This document shows positions 9,266-18,000 of a stretch of 64,000 bases of DNA, piece after piece. Each line of letters opens with the position of its first letter. Position 1 is the first letter of the stretch. This stretch comes from Thiodiazotropha sp040506775. GTDB taxonomy: Bacteria > Pseudomonadota > Gammaproteobacteria > Chromatiales > Chromatiaceae. The stretch lies in contig JBEVWC010000004.1 of the NCBI GenBank assembly GCA_040506775.1, positions 68,959 through 132,958 on the forward strand, given 5' to 3'. The position numbers and the translations under genes were made by a program. The notes under the pieces were generated by a model that was given only the letters and a program-made list of their open reading frames with translations, was not told where the DNA came from and did not search any database.

Positions 9266-10059
9266 TTGAAACTGTGCTCCCTGGCCGGAAATTCGGCCGC
9301 GCGCACCTCATCCACATAGGCCTTCAGCGCCGCTTCGATGGTGCGGCCATCCTGGAGAAAATTTTTCACGAAGCGGGGTGGATTGGGGGTAATGCCGAGC
9401 ATGTCATAGAGCACCAGCACCTGACCGTCGCACCCGGCACCCGCGCCGATGCCGATTACCGGCACCGACAATTGTTCGCTGACCCTGGCCGCAAGTCCCT
9501 CCGGCACGCACTCCAGCACCAGCAGATCGATTCCGGCATCCTGCAGCAGTTGCGCATCATCGAGCAGGCGCTCCGCGTCCTCCTGCTGACGACCCTGTAC
9601 CCGATATCCCCCGAGCTTATGCACCGACTGGGGTAGCAGTCCCAGATGTCCGCAAACCGGTATCCCCTGGGAAGAGAGCTGACGAATCGTCTCCCGTTGC
9701 ACCGCGCCACCCTCGAGCTTGACCATCTGCGCCCCGCCCTCCTTCATCAGGCGGCCGGCCGATTCGAGTGCCAGCCCGGGTGATCGGTAACTCATGAACG
9801 GCATATCCGCGACCAGCAGGGCACGTTTTCTCGCCCGGGCCACGTTACGGGTGTGGTAGATCATTTCATCCAGGGTCACCGGCAGGGTGCTCTCCTGTCC
9901 CTGGATCACCATACCCAGGGAATCCCCCACCAGGATCACTTCCACGCCGGCGGCCTCGATCAGGCGGGTGAATCCGGCGTCATAACCGGTCAGGACACTG
10001 ATCTTTTCACCCGATGCCTTCATCTCGAGCAGGGTTTTGACGGTGATGTTCTGACTCAT
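9262..10059 (-). CDS. panB: 3-methyl-2-oxobutanoate hydroxymethyltransferase
   Basis: Makes ketopantoate from alpha-ketoisovalerate and 5,10-methylene-tetrahydrofolate, the first committed pantothenate step. 265 aa TIM-barrel protein. Family motifs visible: SVLTGYDAGFTRLIEAAGV, VGDSLGMVIQGQ, CGHLGLLPQSVHKLGG and the catalytic-Glu region LLVLECVP. It stands 11 nt downstream of the deoxynucleoside kinase gene and overlaps panC, consistent with one transcript from pcnB through panC. Confidence 0.97.
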   Translation of the reverse strand: MSQNITVKTLLEMKASGEKISVLTGYDAGFTRLIEAAGVEVILVGDSLGMVIQGQESTLPVTLDEMIYHTRNVARARKRALLVADMPFMSYRSPGLALESAGRLMKEGGAQMVKLEGGAVQRETIRQLSSQGIPVCGHLGLLPQSVHKLGGYRVQGRQQEDAERLLDDAQLLQDAGIDLLVLECVPEGLAARVSEQLSVPVIGIGAGAGCDGQVLVLYDMLGITPNPPRFVKNFLQDGRTIEAALKAYVDEVRAAEFPAREHSFK

Positions 10060-10070
10060 GGTTCCTCGGT

Positions 10071-10727
10071 TCAGAGCGTAAGCGATGGATTCAGGTAACG
10101 CCGGTCCGCACCCTCGCTGATGATGTGTTGAATCAGCAGTTGGAAATCCTCGTTCCGCTGCAGCGGGTTGATCTCGGCCGCATTGATGATCAGCAGGGGC
10201 GATCGGTCATAATAGTAAAAAAAATCGGCATAAGCATCACAAAGTCGCTGCAGATACTTTGCCGTGATGGTGCGCTCCTGGGGCCTGGCCCGCTGCCTGA
10301 TCCGTTGCATCAGGGTATCCACCGGCGCCTGCAGATAGACCACCAGATCCGGCGGCGGTGCGTGCAGGGTCAGCTGATCGTAGACCTGCTCATAAAGACG
10401 CATTTCGTCATCATCGAGGTTGATCTGGGCAAACAGACGATCCTTTTCCAGCATGAAATCGGCAATCAGGTGCTCGCGGAACATGTCGTTCTGCACCAGC
10501 CCGCCCCATTGCTGGCTGCGTTGAAACAGAAAAAAAAGCTGTGCCGGCAGCGCTGCTTCCCGGGGATTTTCATAGAAGCGCTTGAGAAACGGGTTCTCCT
10601 CGGCGCCCTCGAGCAGGGTTTCGACCTTGAAGTATTCCGCCAGGCGACGAACCAGGCTGGTCTTGCCCACCCCAATCGGCCCCTCAACCACCAGAAAGCG
10701 GGGCAGATTCTGCCGATCCTCGCTCAT
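10071..10727 (-). CDS. Deoxynucleoside kinase family protein
   Basis: Belongs to the deoxyadenosine/deoxyguanosine kinase family, which phosphorylates deoxynucleosides for salvage. 218 aa. The P-loop is VEGPIGVGKTSL at residues ~13-24, and a helical acceptor region with LFFLFQRSQQW and DLVVYLQAPVDTLMQRI (lid/LID-Arg region RQRARPQE) follows. In many gammaproteobacteria this gene sits between folK and panB, as here; its physiological substrate is often unverified. ATGA overlap (10724-10727) with folK. Confidence 0.88.
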   Translation of the reverse strand: MSEDRQNLPRFLVVEGPIGVGKTSLVRRLAEYFKVETLLEGAEENPFLKRFYENPREAALPAQLFFLFQRSQQWGGLVQNDMFREHLIADFMLEKDRLFAQINLDDDEMRLYEQVYDQLTLHAPPPDLVVYLQAPVDTLMQRIRQRARPQERTITAKYLQRLCDAYADFFYYYDRSPLLIINAAEINPLQRNEDFQLLIQHIISEGADRRYLNPSLTL

Positions 10728-11215
10728 CTCAGTCTGTCCAGATGAACATCGGGGAGGAAGTCCTTCAGTTGTCCCGCACCGGGAATCGACAGCGCTTCCT
10801 CAGCGATCTCCCGTAGTGGCACCAGCACAAAGGCCCGCCGGGTCATTTCCGGGTGCGGCACCTGCAGTCGGGAGGTATCGATCTGCTGATCACCATAGAG
10901 CAGCAGATCCAGATCCAGCGTGCGTGGGCCCCAATGTTCCCCGTTGCGCTGCCGTCCGTGCTGCTGTTCGATGGCCTGCAATGCATCGAGCAGCGCGTGG
11001 GGATCGAGCGTGGTCGTCAGGGCGGCCACCGCGTTGATGAAGTCCGGCTGATCCTGGGGACCCACCGGGCGGGTCCGGTAGAGCGAGGAACATCGCAACA
11101 GACGGCAACCGTCAAGCCCCTCCAATTCACCGAGGGCATCGATCACCTGTTGACGGGGATTTTCCAGATTACTGCCCAAACCGATGTAGACGGTGGTTTG
11201 CTCAGACTCACTCAT
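10724..11215 (-). CDS. folK: HPPK, 6-hydroxymethyl-7,8-dihydropterin pyrophosphokinase
   Basis: Transfers pyrophosphate from ATP to hydroxymethyl-dihydropterin in folate synthesis. 163 aa, the usual size. Starts with the family N-terminus VYIGLGSNLENPRQQV; the HPPK signature GPRTLDLDLLLYGDQ binds Mg and ATP, and VPHPEMTRRAFVLVPL follows. Overlaps pcnB by 8 nt and the kinase gene by 4 nt. Confidence 0.96.
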   Translation of the reverse strand: MSESEQTTVYIGLGSNLENPRQQVIDALGELEGLDGCRLLRCSSLYRTRPVGPQDQPDFINAVAALTTTLDPHALLDALQAIEQQHGRQRNGEHWGPRTLDLDLLLYGDQQIDTSRLQVPHPEMTRRAFVLVPLREIAEEALSIPGAGQLKDFLPDVHLDRLR

Positions 11216-12581
11216 CGGTACTGGCGGGCTTTTTACGACGTCGTCTTCGCTTGCGGCCCCGCTTGGCCTGCTCGGTCATACCCTGTTGTTCCGTGCCGTT
11301 GGCGTTCTGGAAGCGGGTCCACCAGTCGGCCAGCTCCTTGTCGGCCTCCCCGGCATCGGCACGCAGCAGCAGAAAATCGTAGGCCGCACGGAACTTCGGA
11401 TGGGTCAGAAAGCGCTGCGGACGTTTGCCCTGGCGCTGCAGGAAGCGGGGTTGAAGGGTCCAGATGTCCCGCATGGGGTAGCTGAAACGTTTGGGTATCG
11501 AGACCTTGCGGGACTGCTCCGAAAGCACCTCGGAGGCGGCGTTCTGGATTGCCTCCACCGGATGTACCCCCTGGGCCTCAAATGCTTCGGAACGCAGCCT
11601 GACCGGTTCCCAGAGCAACACCGCAAAGAGAAACGCCGGGGTGACGGATTTGTCCTGGCGGAGTCGCTCATCGGTGTTGAACATGCCCCGGTTGACGAAG
11701 GTCAGGGGGAACTCATGCTCCTCGTGAGACAAGGCCTCTTCGGTGAGGGGAAACAGATGACCGAACAGGTTGTAGTGACGCAGTTTCTCAAAACTCTCCA
11801 GGGCGTGACCACTGAGGAACAGTTTCAAAACCTCTTCGTAGAGCCTGGCTGCGGGCACGTCTTCCAGGAGAACCGCCAGATCCTCCATCGGCGCCTCGGT
11901 CTGCGGCTCGATGACAAATCCCAGTTTGGCGGCGAAACGGACCGCCCGCAACAGACGCACCGGATCTTCCCGAAAGCGGCTCTCCACATCACCCAGGAGA
12001 CGGATCACACCCTTCTGCAGATCCTCCATGCCGTTGGCGAAATCCAGAAGGGAGAAATCGGTGATGTTGTAATACAGCGCATTGATGGTGAAATCCCGCC
12101 GTTGCGCGTCCTCCTCCAGGGTACCGTAGACGTTGTCACGCAGTATCATGCCGTTTTCAAGATGACGATCGTCATCCTGAGAGGCGGGCTGATTGCTGCG
12201 GAAGGTGGCGACCTCGATGATCTCCCTGCCGAAATGCACATGGGCCAGGCGAAACCGGCGTCCGATCAGGCGACAGTTGCTGAAAACCTGTTTGACCTCT
12301 TCCGGCAGGGCATTGGTTGCCACGTCGAAATCCTTGGGTTCCCGCCCCAGCAACAGGTCACGCACTCCGCCACCCACCAGATAGGCTTCGTAACCCGAAT
12401 TGCTCAGGCGATAGAGCACCTTCACCGCATTGTTGCTGATATTCGAGCGGGAGATGTTGTGTGCGTCTCTGGGAATGCGTATCGGCATGATGCCTGTTGA
12501 ATGTTCCGGGCTGTTCTTCGGCGCCGGGTTGTTGACCAACCCGGAAAACTTCGTCAACAGCCACTTTGCAGCTTGTTTCAA
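11208..12581 (-). CDS. pcnB: Poly(A) polymerase I
   Basis: Adds 3' poly(A) tails to RNA, marking it for decay. 457 aa. The nucleotidyltransferase core has LVGGGVRDLLLG and the DFDV metal-binding aspartates; RRDFTINALYYN and the head region LLRAVRFAAKLGF follow. The C-terminus is strongly basic (RGRKRRRRRKKP), typical of RNA-binding PcnB tails. The longest frame begins at a TTG; an ATG at 12488 (MPIRIPRDAHNIS) is an alternative, since the conserved block starts there, but E. coli PcnB also has an N-terminal extension. It heads the pcnB-folK-dNK-panB-panC unit. Confidence 0.93.
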   Translation of the reverse strand: MKQAAKWLLTKFSGLVNNPAPKNSPEHSTGIMPIRIPRDAHNISRSNISNNAVKVLYRLSNSGYEAYLVGGGVRDLLLGREPKDFDVATNALPEEVKQVFSNCRLIGRRFRLAHVHFGREIIEVATFRSNQPASQDDDRHLENGMILRDNVYGTLEEDAQRRDFTINALYYNITDFSLLDFANGMEDLQKGVIRLLGDVESRFREDPVRLLRAVRFAAKLGFVIEPQTEAPMEDLAVLLEDVPAARLYEEVLKLFLSGHALESFEKLRHYNLFGHLFPLTEEALSHEEHEFPLTFVNRGMFNTDERLRQDKSVTPAFLFAVLLWEPVRLRSEAFEAQGVHPVEAIQNAASEVLSEQSRKVSIPKRFSYPMRDIWTLQPRFLQRQGKRPQRFLTHPKFRAAYDFLLLRADAGEADKELADWWTRFQNANGTEQQGMTEQAKRGRKRRRRRKKPASTDE

Positions 12582-12662
12582 GGTCCAACCATCCGTTTTT
12601 TTTATTCCAGGCCATTGAGCCTGGTAACCAAGTCAGTATAATACCGCCTTCCGCAAGAAGCT

Positions 12663-12737
12663 GCTCCCTTCGTCTAGTGGTTAGGACGCTGGCCTCTCAC
12701 GCCGGTAACAGGGGTTCGAGTCCCCTAGGGAGTACCA
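12663..12737 (+). tRNA. tRNA-Glu (anticodon CTC)
   Basis: Full cloverleaf visible. The acceptor stem GCTCCCT pairs with AGGGAGT (G-U at the first pair), the anticodon stem is CTGGC/GCCGG with loop CTCTCAC, and the T arm is AGGGGTTCGAGTCCCCT. CCA is encoded at 12735-12737. The D arm CGTCTAGTGGTTAGGACG is typical of tRNA-Glu. The anticodon CTC reads GAG. Confidence 0.96.
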
Positions 12738-12745
12738 ATCAAAAT

Positions 12746-12770
12746 GGCCGCTGTAAGCGGCCTTTTTTTT
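12746..12770 (+). terminator. Rho-independent terminator of tRNA-Glu
   Basis: Seven-base stem GGCCGCT/AGCGGCC with a GTA loop followed by eight T residues, 8 nt after the tRNA 3' CCA. Confidence 0.93.
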
Positions 12771-12945
12771 GATCCTCCCAAAACCCCCGCCATCTGCTGA
12801 AAACAGGGTCAGGTGACTGTTCCACCTGGAATTTTACCCAATCTGGAACTTGCTAAGGGAGAACCCTGCTCAGGCAGTCGCTTGCAGGGTATCGCCAGGT
12901 TCATCTTCGCAGAATCCCCCGGCACATGATTTCCCGGCCAGGTCC

Positions 12946-13830
12946 TTACAGCTCGCTGCTGAGTTGTTTCAGATACTCGCGAAAACCCTCACCCAATTCA
13001 CTGTGGGCCAGACCCAGCTCCACCGTGGCCTCCAGATAACCGAGTTTACTGCCGCAATCGTAACGCTTGCCCTTGACCCGGTAGGCGCGGACCTTTTCAT
13101 ATTTCAGCAGCTCCGAGATGGCGTCGGTGAGCTGGATTTCACCTCCGGTACCCTCCCCGGTCTCCCTGATCAGGGAGAAGATTCTCGGAGTGAGTATGTA
13201 ACGACCCACCACCGCCAGGTTGGACGGCGCATCCTCGGGCTTCGGTTTTTCCACGATGGAGGTGATCAGTGCCGATTCACCATCATCGGACTCGATCTCC
13301 ACGATGCCGTATTTACCGGTTTCGTCCCAGGGCACCTCCTCCACCAGAATCACACTGCATTGATAGCGTTCGTAGATCTCCGCCATCTGGGCAATCGCGC
13401 CTTTGCCTCCGTCACCGCGGATCAGGTCATCGGCCAGTATGACTGCGAAGGGTTCGTCTGCGACCACCGACTCGGCACACAGCACGGCGTGACCCAGACC
13501 TAGAGCCTCGGCCTGACGCAGATAGATGCAACTGATGTCTGAGGGGAGGATGTTCTGCACCTTTTTCAGGAGTTCGGTCTTGCCCGCTTCCTTGAGCTCG
13601 TTCTCCAGTTCGTAGGCCTTGTCGAAGTGATCCGGGATGGAGCGCTTGTTGCGTCCCGTGACGAACACCAGGGAAGAGACACCGGCCTCTTCCGCCTCTT
13701 CAGCGGCGTACTGAATCAGGGGTTTGTCGACCACCGGCAGCATCTCTTTCGGGTTGGCTTTGGTGGCGGGAAGAAAACGGGTTCCCATGCCGGCGACCGG
13801 AAAGACGGCCTTACGTATCTTTTTATTCAT
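12946..13830 (-). CDS. galU: UTP--glucose-1-phosphate uridylyltransferase
   Basis: Makes UDP-glucose from UTP and glucose-1-phosphate, feeding LPS and exopolysaccharide precursors. N-terminal nucleotidyltransferase motif AVFPVAGMGTRFLPATKA; VDKPLIQYAAEEA and GLGHAVLCAES are GalU-typical, as is the C-terminal YDCGSKLGYLEATV. I choose the ATG at 13830 (MNKKIRKAV, 294 aa) because AGGAG lies just upstream; the longest frame adds eight residues without a ribosome site. It stands alone, between the tRNA gene and pyrF. Confidence 0.96.
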   Translation of the reverse strand: MNKKIRKAVFPVAGMGTRFLPATKANPKEMLPVVDKPLIQYAAEEAEEAGVSSLVFVTGRNKRSIPDHFDKAYELENELKEAGKTELLKKVQNILPSDISCIYLRQAEALGLGHAVLCAESVVADEPFAVILADDLIRGDGGKGAIAQMAEIYERYQCSVILVEEVPWDETGKYGIVEIESDDGESALITSIVEKPKPEDAPSNLAVVGRYILTPRIFSLIRETGEGTGGEIQLTDAISELLKYEKVRAYRVKGKRYDCGSKLGYLEATVELGLAHSELGEGFREYLKQLSSEL

Positions 13831-13956
13831 TCCTACTCCTGTGGGTTCAGGCATTTGTGTTCATTTCCGAGTTCTGTTGACAGGCCCAAAAGCCTCTAGC
13901 CTAGGCGGGTCCCGGTTCGCATGTCAACGAACGGGCCGACAGACATGACGCCTGTC

Positions 13957-14670
13957 TCAATCATGTAAGGCCGCGGTAACTTCCGCATTGATCTGTTGCA
14001 GCGCTTGAATCGGGTCCTCCGCACCGGTGATCGGGCGCCCGACCACCAGATAGCTGGAACCCGCGATAATCGCGTCTCCAGGGGTCATGACCCGCTGTTG
14101 ATCATGGGTTGCGGCACTTTTCGGGCGTACCCCGGGGGTCACCAGCAGAAAAGACTCCCCCAACGATTGCCGCAGGGTCCGGGCCTCCTGGGGCGAGCAG
14201 ACCACACCGTCAAGCCCCGCATCCCGGGTCAGGCTGGCCAGGCGCAGGACCTGGTCGGCCACTTCGCCGGAAAAACCGACCTCGCTGATGTCCTCCTTGC
14301 TCAGACTGGTCAGGATGGTCACCGCTACCAGGTAGGGACGATCGCTGTGTCGCTCCAGCCGTTCTCGGGCCGTTTCCATCATCTTGCGTCCCCCGGAGGC
14401 ATGCAGATTCATCATCCACACCCCGAGATCGGCCGCCGCGTCGCAGGCCGCCGCAACGGTATTGGGGATATCGTGAAACTTGAGGTCGAGAAAGATATCG
14501 TATCCCCGTTTACGCAGGTTCTCGACGAATCCCGGGCCGAGCCGGGTGAACATCTCTTTGCCGACCTTGAGACGGCACAGTGAGGGATCCAACCGATCGA
14601 CCAGCGCCAGGGCCTGCTGTTGCTGAGGAAAATCGAGTGCAACGATGACTCGGGCGTCGGTCTGATTCAT
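13957..14670 (-). CDS. pyrF: Orotidine 5'-phosphate decarboxylase
   Basis: Last step of UMP synthesis, decarboxylating OMP. 237 aa. The family signature around the catalytic lysine is visible as DIFLDLKFHDIPNTVAAA (residues ~59-76), with RVIVALDFP at the N-terminus and VTPGVRP near the C-terminus. It lies downstream of lapB on the same strand with about 150 nt between, an order (lapA-lapB-pyrF) common in gammaproteobacteria. Confidence 0.97.
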   Translation of the reverse strand: MNQTDARVIVALDFPQQQQALALVDRLDPSLCRLKVGKEMFTRLGPGFVENLRKRGYDIFLDLKFHDIPNTVAAACDAAADLGVWMMNLHASGGRKMMETARERLERHSDRPYLVAVTILTSLSKEDISEVGFSGEVADQVLRLASLTRDAGLDGVVCSPQEARTLRQSLGESFLLVTPGVRPKSAATHDQQRVMTPGDAIIAGSSYLVVGRPITGAEDPIQALQQINAEVTAALHD

Positions 14671-14819
14671 GGCGGGGCCTCCTGTCAGGTGAAAATCGCG
14701 GCATCGGACAAGTAAACCCGAATCGCAGCGAGCACTTTATAAATCAATCTGTTATGAGCTTCAAGGTGGTTTTTCCAAGGTACGTCAATTGACCATCGAC
14801 AGGAACCGCACAATACGGC

Positions 14820-16004
14820 TCAGGGCCGTGCATGGGCCACCCGGGCCAAACCCTGTCGCGGCTTGATGGCGCCCCAGGTTTTGCAGCTGGGGCAATGCCA
14901 GTGAAGCTTCTTGGCCGTGAAACCGCAATGTTCGCACTGATAGGCCGGTTCCTGATCGAGCAGCTTTGAAACCGAACTGAGCAGCATCTCCAGGGTCTCT
15001 TTGGGACGTTCCGCATCCCGCTTCAGATTGAGCCGTATCAGACGCTCCAGCCCCTTCAGGTCAGGGTTGTCGGACAGATGTTCGAGCACCGCCTCGACCG
15101 CCGCATCCAGGCCCTCGGATTGCGCAATCCGATCGGCCACCACCAGCATCGCATCGGTACAGTGATGGATCTGATACAGCTGCTTGAGGTAGGCGTACAT
15201 CTCCTCCTGCTGGCCGAGCTTTTTATAGCATTCGATCAGGCGGGGCAAAGCGACCGCGAGATAGGCGGGATCACTCTCCTCCACCTGGCGTAAATGACGC
15301 ACCACCGAGCGGCACTCACCCCGGGAGAACTCGATCTCGGCCTGCAACATCAGCACCCGGATGTTGCTGCGCTTCACTTGCTGGGCGCGCTTGAGATAAC
15401 TTTCAGCCAGCATCATGTTCTGCTGACGCATGGCCTGTTCCGCCAGTTCGCAATAAAAGTGCGCCACCGCATTGTGCAGCGCCGGATAATGGGCGACCGT
15501 GATCTGTTCCGCCACATCGAGACAGCGTTTCCAATCCTTCTCCTGCTGGTAGATCTCGAGCAGGTAGATGTTGGCCTGTTCCTTGTAGAGCTTGAGTTCG
15601 GTAAGTTCGATGAACAGGTTCTCGGCCCGGTCGAAGAGTCCTGCGCGCATGTAATCCTGGCCCAGTTCAAGCAGCGCCTCGGCGCGTTGTTCACGACTCA
15701 GATTCGGACGTGCGATCAGGTTCTGGTGCACCCGGATCGCCCGCTCCACCTCACCCCGCCGACGAAACAGGTTACCCAGGGCCAGATGGGTTTCCACCGT
15801 GTCACTGTCCACATCCAGCAGCTTGATGAACAGGTCAATGGCCTTGTCCGGCTGTTCGTTAAGGAGGTAGTTGAGGCCCTTGAAGTAGACCGGGGAGATC
15901 TCCTGGGGCTGTTTCTGGGCTTTGGAGGAGAGACTCCGGCGCGCAACCAGCCACCCGGTGGCAGCCGCCACCGGCAACAGCAGGAACAGGTACCATTCAA
16001 CCAT
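14820..16004 (-). CDS. lapB: LPS assembly protein B, TPR protein with rubredoxin-like tail
   Basis: Membrane-anchored regulator that, in E. coli, balances LPS synthesis by promoting FtsH turnover of LpxC (family knowledge). 394 aa. One N-terminal membrane helix (MVEWYLFLLLPVAAATGWLVA), then a long array of tetratricopeptide repeats (e.g. LGNLFRRRGEVERAIRVHQN), then a rubredoxin-type metal site CEHCG...CPSCKTWG at the C-terminus, all diagnostic for LapB/YciM. Downstream of lapA. Confidence 0.95.
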   Translation of the reverse strand: MVEWYLFLLLPVAAATGWLVARRSLSSKAQKQPQEISPVYFKGLNYLLNEQPDKAIDLFIKLLDVDSDTVETHLALGNLFRRRGEVERAIRVHQNLIARPNLSREQRAEALLELGQDYMRAGLFDRAENLFIELTELKLYKEQANIYLLEIYQQEKDWKRCLDVAEQITVAHYPALHNAVAHFYCELAEQAMRQQNMMLAESYLKRAQQVKRSNIRVLMLQAEIEFSRGECRSVVRHLRQVEESDPAYLAVALPRLIECYKKLGQQEEMYAYLKQLYQIHHCTDAMLVVADRIAQSEGLDAAVEAVLEHLSDNPDLKGLERLIRLNLKRDAERPKETLEMLLSSVSKLLDQEPAYQCEHCGFTAKKLHWHCPSCKTWGAIKPRQGLARVAHARP

Positions 16005-16095
16005 CAGTACCTACCCCCGGCGCTAACCGTGATGCGATCTCCATGACGGCCCATCCGATGTTTCTGCCTGCTCCCATACCCGGTATTCGACCTAG

Positions 16096-16380
16096 CTACT
16101 CTTTCAAGGGCAGGGCGCGGAGATTATTGACCTCTTTGCTGACCAGGTCAGTACGCCGTTTCAGGGCCTGAAGCTCACGTTTCAACCTCAGAATCCGCGA
16201 CATCGAGGAGAGCGCCCCAAGCACCACTCCCAGACCCAGAACCAGCGTCAGCACCAGGGACAGGGCCATGTCCTGGCGCCCGAAATAATAATTCACCTCC
16301 ACCAGATTCGAATTCAGCACCGCAAAGGCCGCACCGAAGATCATGATGAGGATCACCAGGAAGAGTTTTATCAATCGCAT
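16096..16380 (-). CDS. lapA: LPS assembly protein A (DUF1049)
   Basis: Small inner-membrane partner of LapB. Two membrane helices (LIKLFLVILIMIFGAAFAVLN and LSLVLTLVLGLGVVLGALSSM) flank a short loop with NLVEVNYYFG, followed by a charged coiled-coil tail, as in LapA/YciS. I prefer the ATG at 16380 (MRLIKLFL, 94 aa) since the family begins directly with the first helix; an upstream ATG adds eleven unrelated residues and no start has a strong ribosome site. ihfB, its common upstream neighbour, is not here. Confidence 0.88.
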   Translation of the reverse strand: MRLIKLFLVILIMIFGAAFAVLNSNLVEVNYYFGRQDMALSLVLTLVLGLGVVLGALSSMSRILRLKRELQALKRRTDLVSKEVNNLRALPLKE

Positions 16381-16675
16381 CTGAGATACCGTGTTTATCC
16401 GGGCATGCATCATTCTCGCTTACTGGCGAGGATATTTCATCCAGCCACCCGCACAATTTGACAACATTTTTTTAAATGACGTCTTCGAGACCATGCCGGA
16501 GGACATCAATCCGCGCCGCCTGGGGGACAGGACGGATGATTCAACGGTTTGAATCGGATGAACCGGGCCAGTCAATCGGGAGGGAGAATACTTCAATGGG
16601 ATACTTTCGGACAGAAACCCTGAGTGGACCGCTGAGGGGAACTCCACGCTGCGCGAGAAGCCCGTGTGCTCGTCC
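16381..16675. other. Non-coding stretch upstream of lapA
   Basis: Roughly 300 nt between lapA and the repeat cluster near fliK. It presumably includes the lapAB promoter on the minus strand (AT-rich TTGTCAAATTGT and ATTTTTTTAAAT near 16455-16475). No gene is supported. Confidence 0.4.
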
Positions 16676-16786
16676 CGTTCCCACGCTCTGCGTGGGAATG
16701 CTGATCCCGGCTCAGGCAAACCCGTCGAATCGCGGCAATATCATAGGGTTCCGGTATGCGTTCCCACGCAGAGCGTGGGAACGAGG
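16676..16786. repeat. Paired palindromic repeat (REPIN-like), family A
   Basis: A 111-nt unit. Left arm CGTTCCCACGC-TCT-GCGTGGGAATG, right arm its inverted copy ending GCGTGGGAACGAGG. Same length as, and internally alignable with, the element at 3937-4047. Confidence 0.9.
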
Positions 16787-16817
16787 CGCGTGCCGACTAT
16801 GCATCCCGTTCCAAGAC

Positions 16818-16925
16818 CCTTCGTGCGCTTCGTGTCCTTCGTGGTGAAAATGGTCGGTTACGCGTTTCGCTCTACAATCCCTTGTGCGCTTCGAATCTTT
16901 CGCAGAGAAAAAGGTCGGTTATGCG
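16818..16925. repeat. Imperfect tandem repeat, two ~47-nt copies
   Basis: Copies at 16818-16864 and 16879-16925 share TGTGCGCTTCG-like starts and GTCGGTTAYGCG ends. The second copy contains the stop codon (16919-16921) and the last two codons of the fliK-like gene, so the repeat has replaced the original gene end or the gene ends inside it. Confidence 0.7.
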
Positions 16926-17929
16926 TAGGTGTCCAACAATCCCTGTCCCGACAGAGTCACTCCGGAACGCTGGGTGCTCAAAGCTGCGCTGGAAACGTCC
17001 GTGCCGCTTGCGCCCGGATACCCCGGATTGTCAGTTCCGCCACCCCTCTCCGAACCCCCGGCCTGCTGCTGGCCGACATTCACATTCGCCAGATTCAGAT
17101 TGATGTCTCCGAGCATTTCCCGCAACCGGGGGATCGACGCCTCCAGGGCTTCACGGGTCGGTGCCTGGGCCGCCAGGAAGGTGACATGGGTCTGATCATG
17201 CTGAACGGAAATCTTGATCTCCAGCGGGCCCAGATTGGGGGGTGTCAATTTGATTTCTGCCTGTTGGATGTTCTGGTTGACCATCCACTGTACCCGTTCG
17301 CCCACTGCCTGGTCCCATCCAGGCTGACCCACAGGCAGGTTCAACGGCAACGCCAGGGTGGCTGCTCTGGGTTGGGCACCGCCCGTCATAGCAGGCTGAG
17401 TGAACAGGGACTGGGTATTCGTCGCGGAGGTTTCGCCGGTTTTCAGGGGCTCCACCAGTGAACGACCCTCCACTCGACCCACCAGTTCGTTCAACAACAG
17501 GGGTTTCTGTTCGCTGGTCAGGCTGGTCAAAACCAGGTTTGGCAGTGTCGGTTCCTCGACCACCGGTTGGACCTGTGGCAGTGGCTGGGGCCGTTCCGGA
17601 TTCAATTGTGACATCATTTCCGGTCTGACCATGAGCGGCAATGATTTGCCGTCCACCTGGAGGGTCAGCGGCAACAGATTGCCATCCTCGGACAGCAGAG
17701 CCTGGGGTGTGATCTCGGGATCGGTGACCATGGGTTGCTGCATGGCATACAACAGCATGACTTCCCCGTCCTCCTGGGATTCAAGCAGCTGTTTCAGGGT
17801 CTGGTCGAAGCTGAAGCCAATAACCTGGCCCTCTGCGCTGAGCCCGAGCTGGGCAGGATCCGTGCTGACCGCTGCTGCCGTGGGTGCTTCGGTCCCGGCT
17901 GCCAAAGGAAGAGAGGATATCTGTGCCAT
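16919..17929 (-). CDS. fliK: FliK-like flagellar hook-length control protein
   Basis: FliK measures hook length and switches flagellar export specificity. 336 aa from the ATG at 17929 (MAQISSLPLA), chosen because AGGA lies 6 nt upstream; a longer frame to 18052 has no ribosome site. The N-terminal two thirds is low-complexity and Gln/Pro-rich. The C-terminal domain WDQAVGERVQWMVNQNIQQA...LTPPNLGPLEIKI matches the Flg_hook domain, and a Gly/Ser-rich tail follows. No other flagellar gene is in the window, so it is an orphan here; either the main cluster is elsewhere or this is a FliK paralogue. Confidence 0.8.
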   Translation of the reverse strand: MAQISSLPLAAGTEAPTAAAVSTDPAQLGLSAEGQVIGFSFDQTLKQLLESQEDGEVMLLYAMQQPMVTDPEITPQALLSEDGNLLPLTLQVDGKSLPLMVRPEMMSQLNPERPQPLPQVQPVVEEPTLPNLVLTSLTSEQKPLLLNELVGRVEGRSLVEPLKTGETSATNTQSLFTQPAMTGGAQPRAATLALPLNLPVGQPGWDQAVGERVQWMVNQNIQQAEIKLTPPNLGPLEIKISVQHDQTHVTFLAAQAPTREALEASIPRLREMLGDINLNLANVNVGQQQAGGSERGGGTDNPGYPGASGTDVSSAALSTQRSGVTLSGQGLLDTYA

Positions 17930-18000
17930 GGCGTTTCCTGTTTCATTGAGTTCCTGACGCCAGATATCAAGCAGGTTCCGGGCCAATCCCGGTTTCCCCC

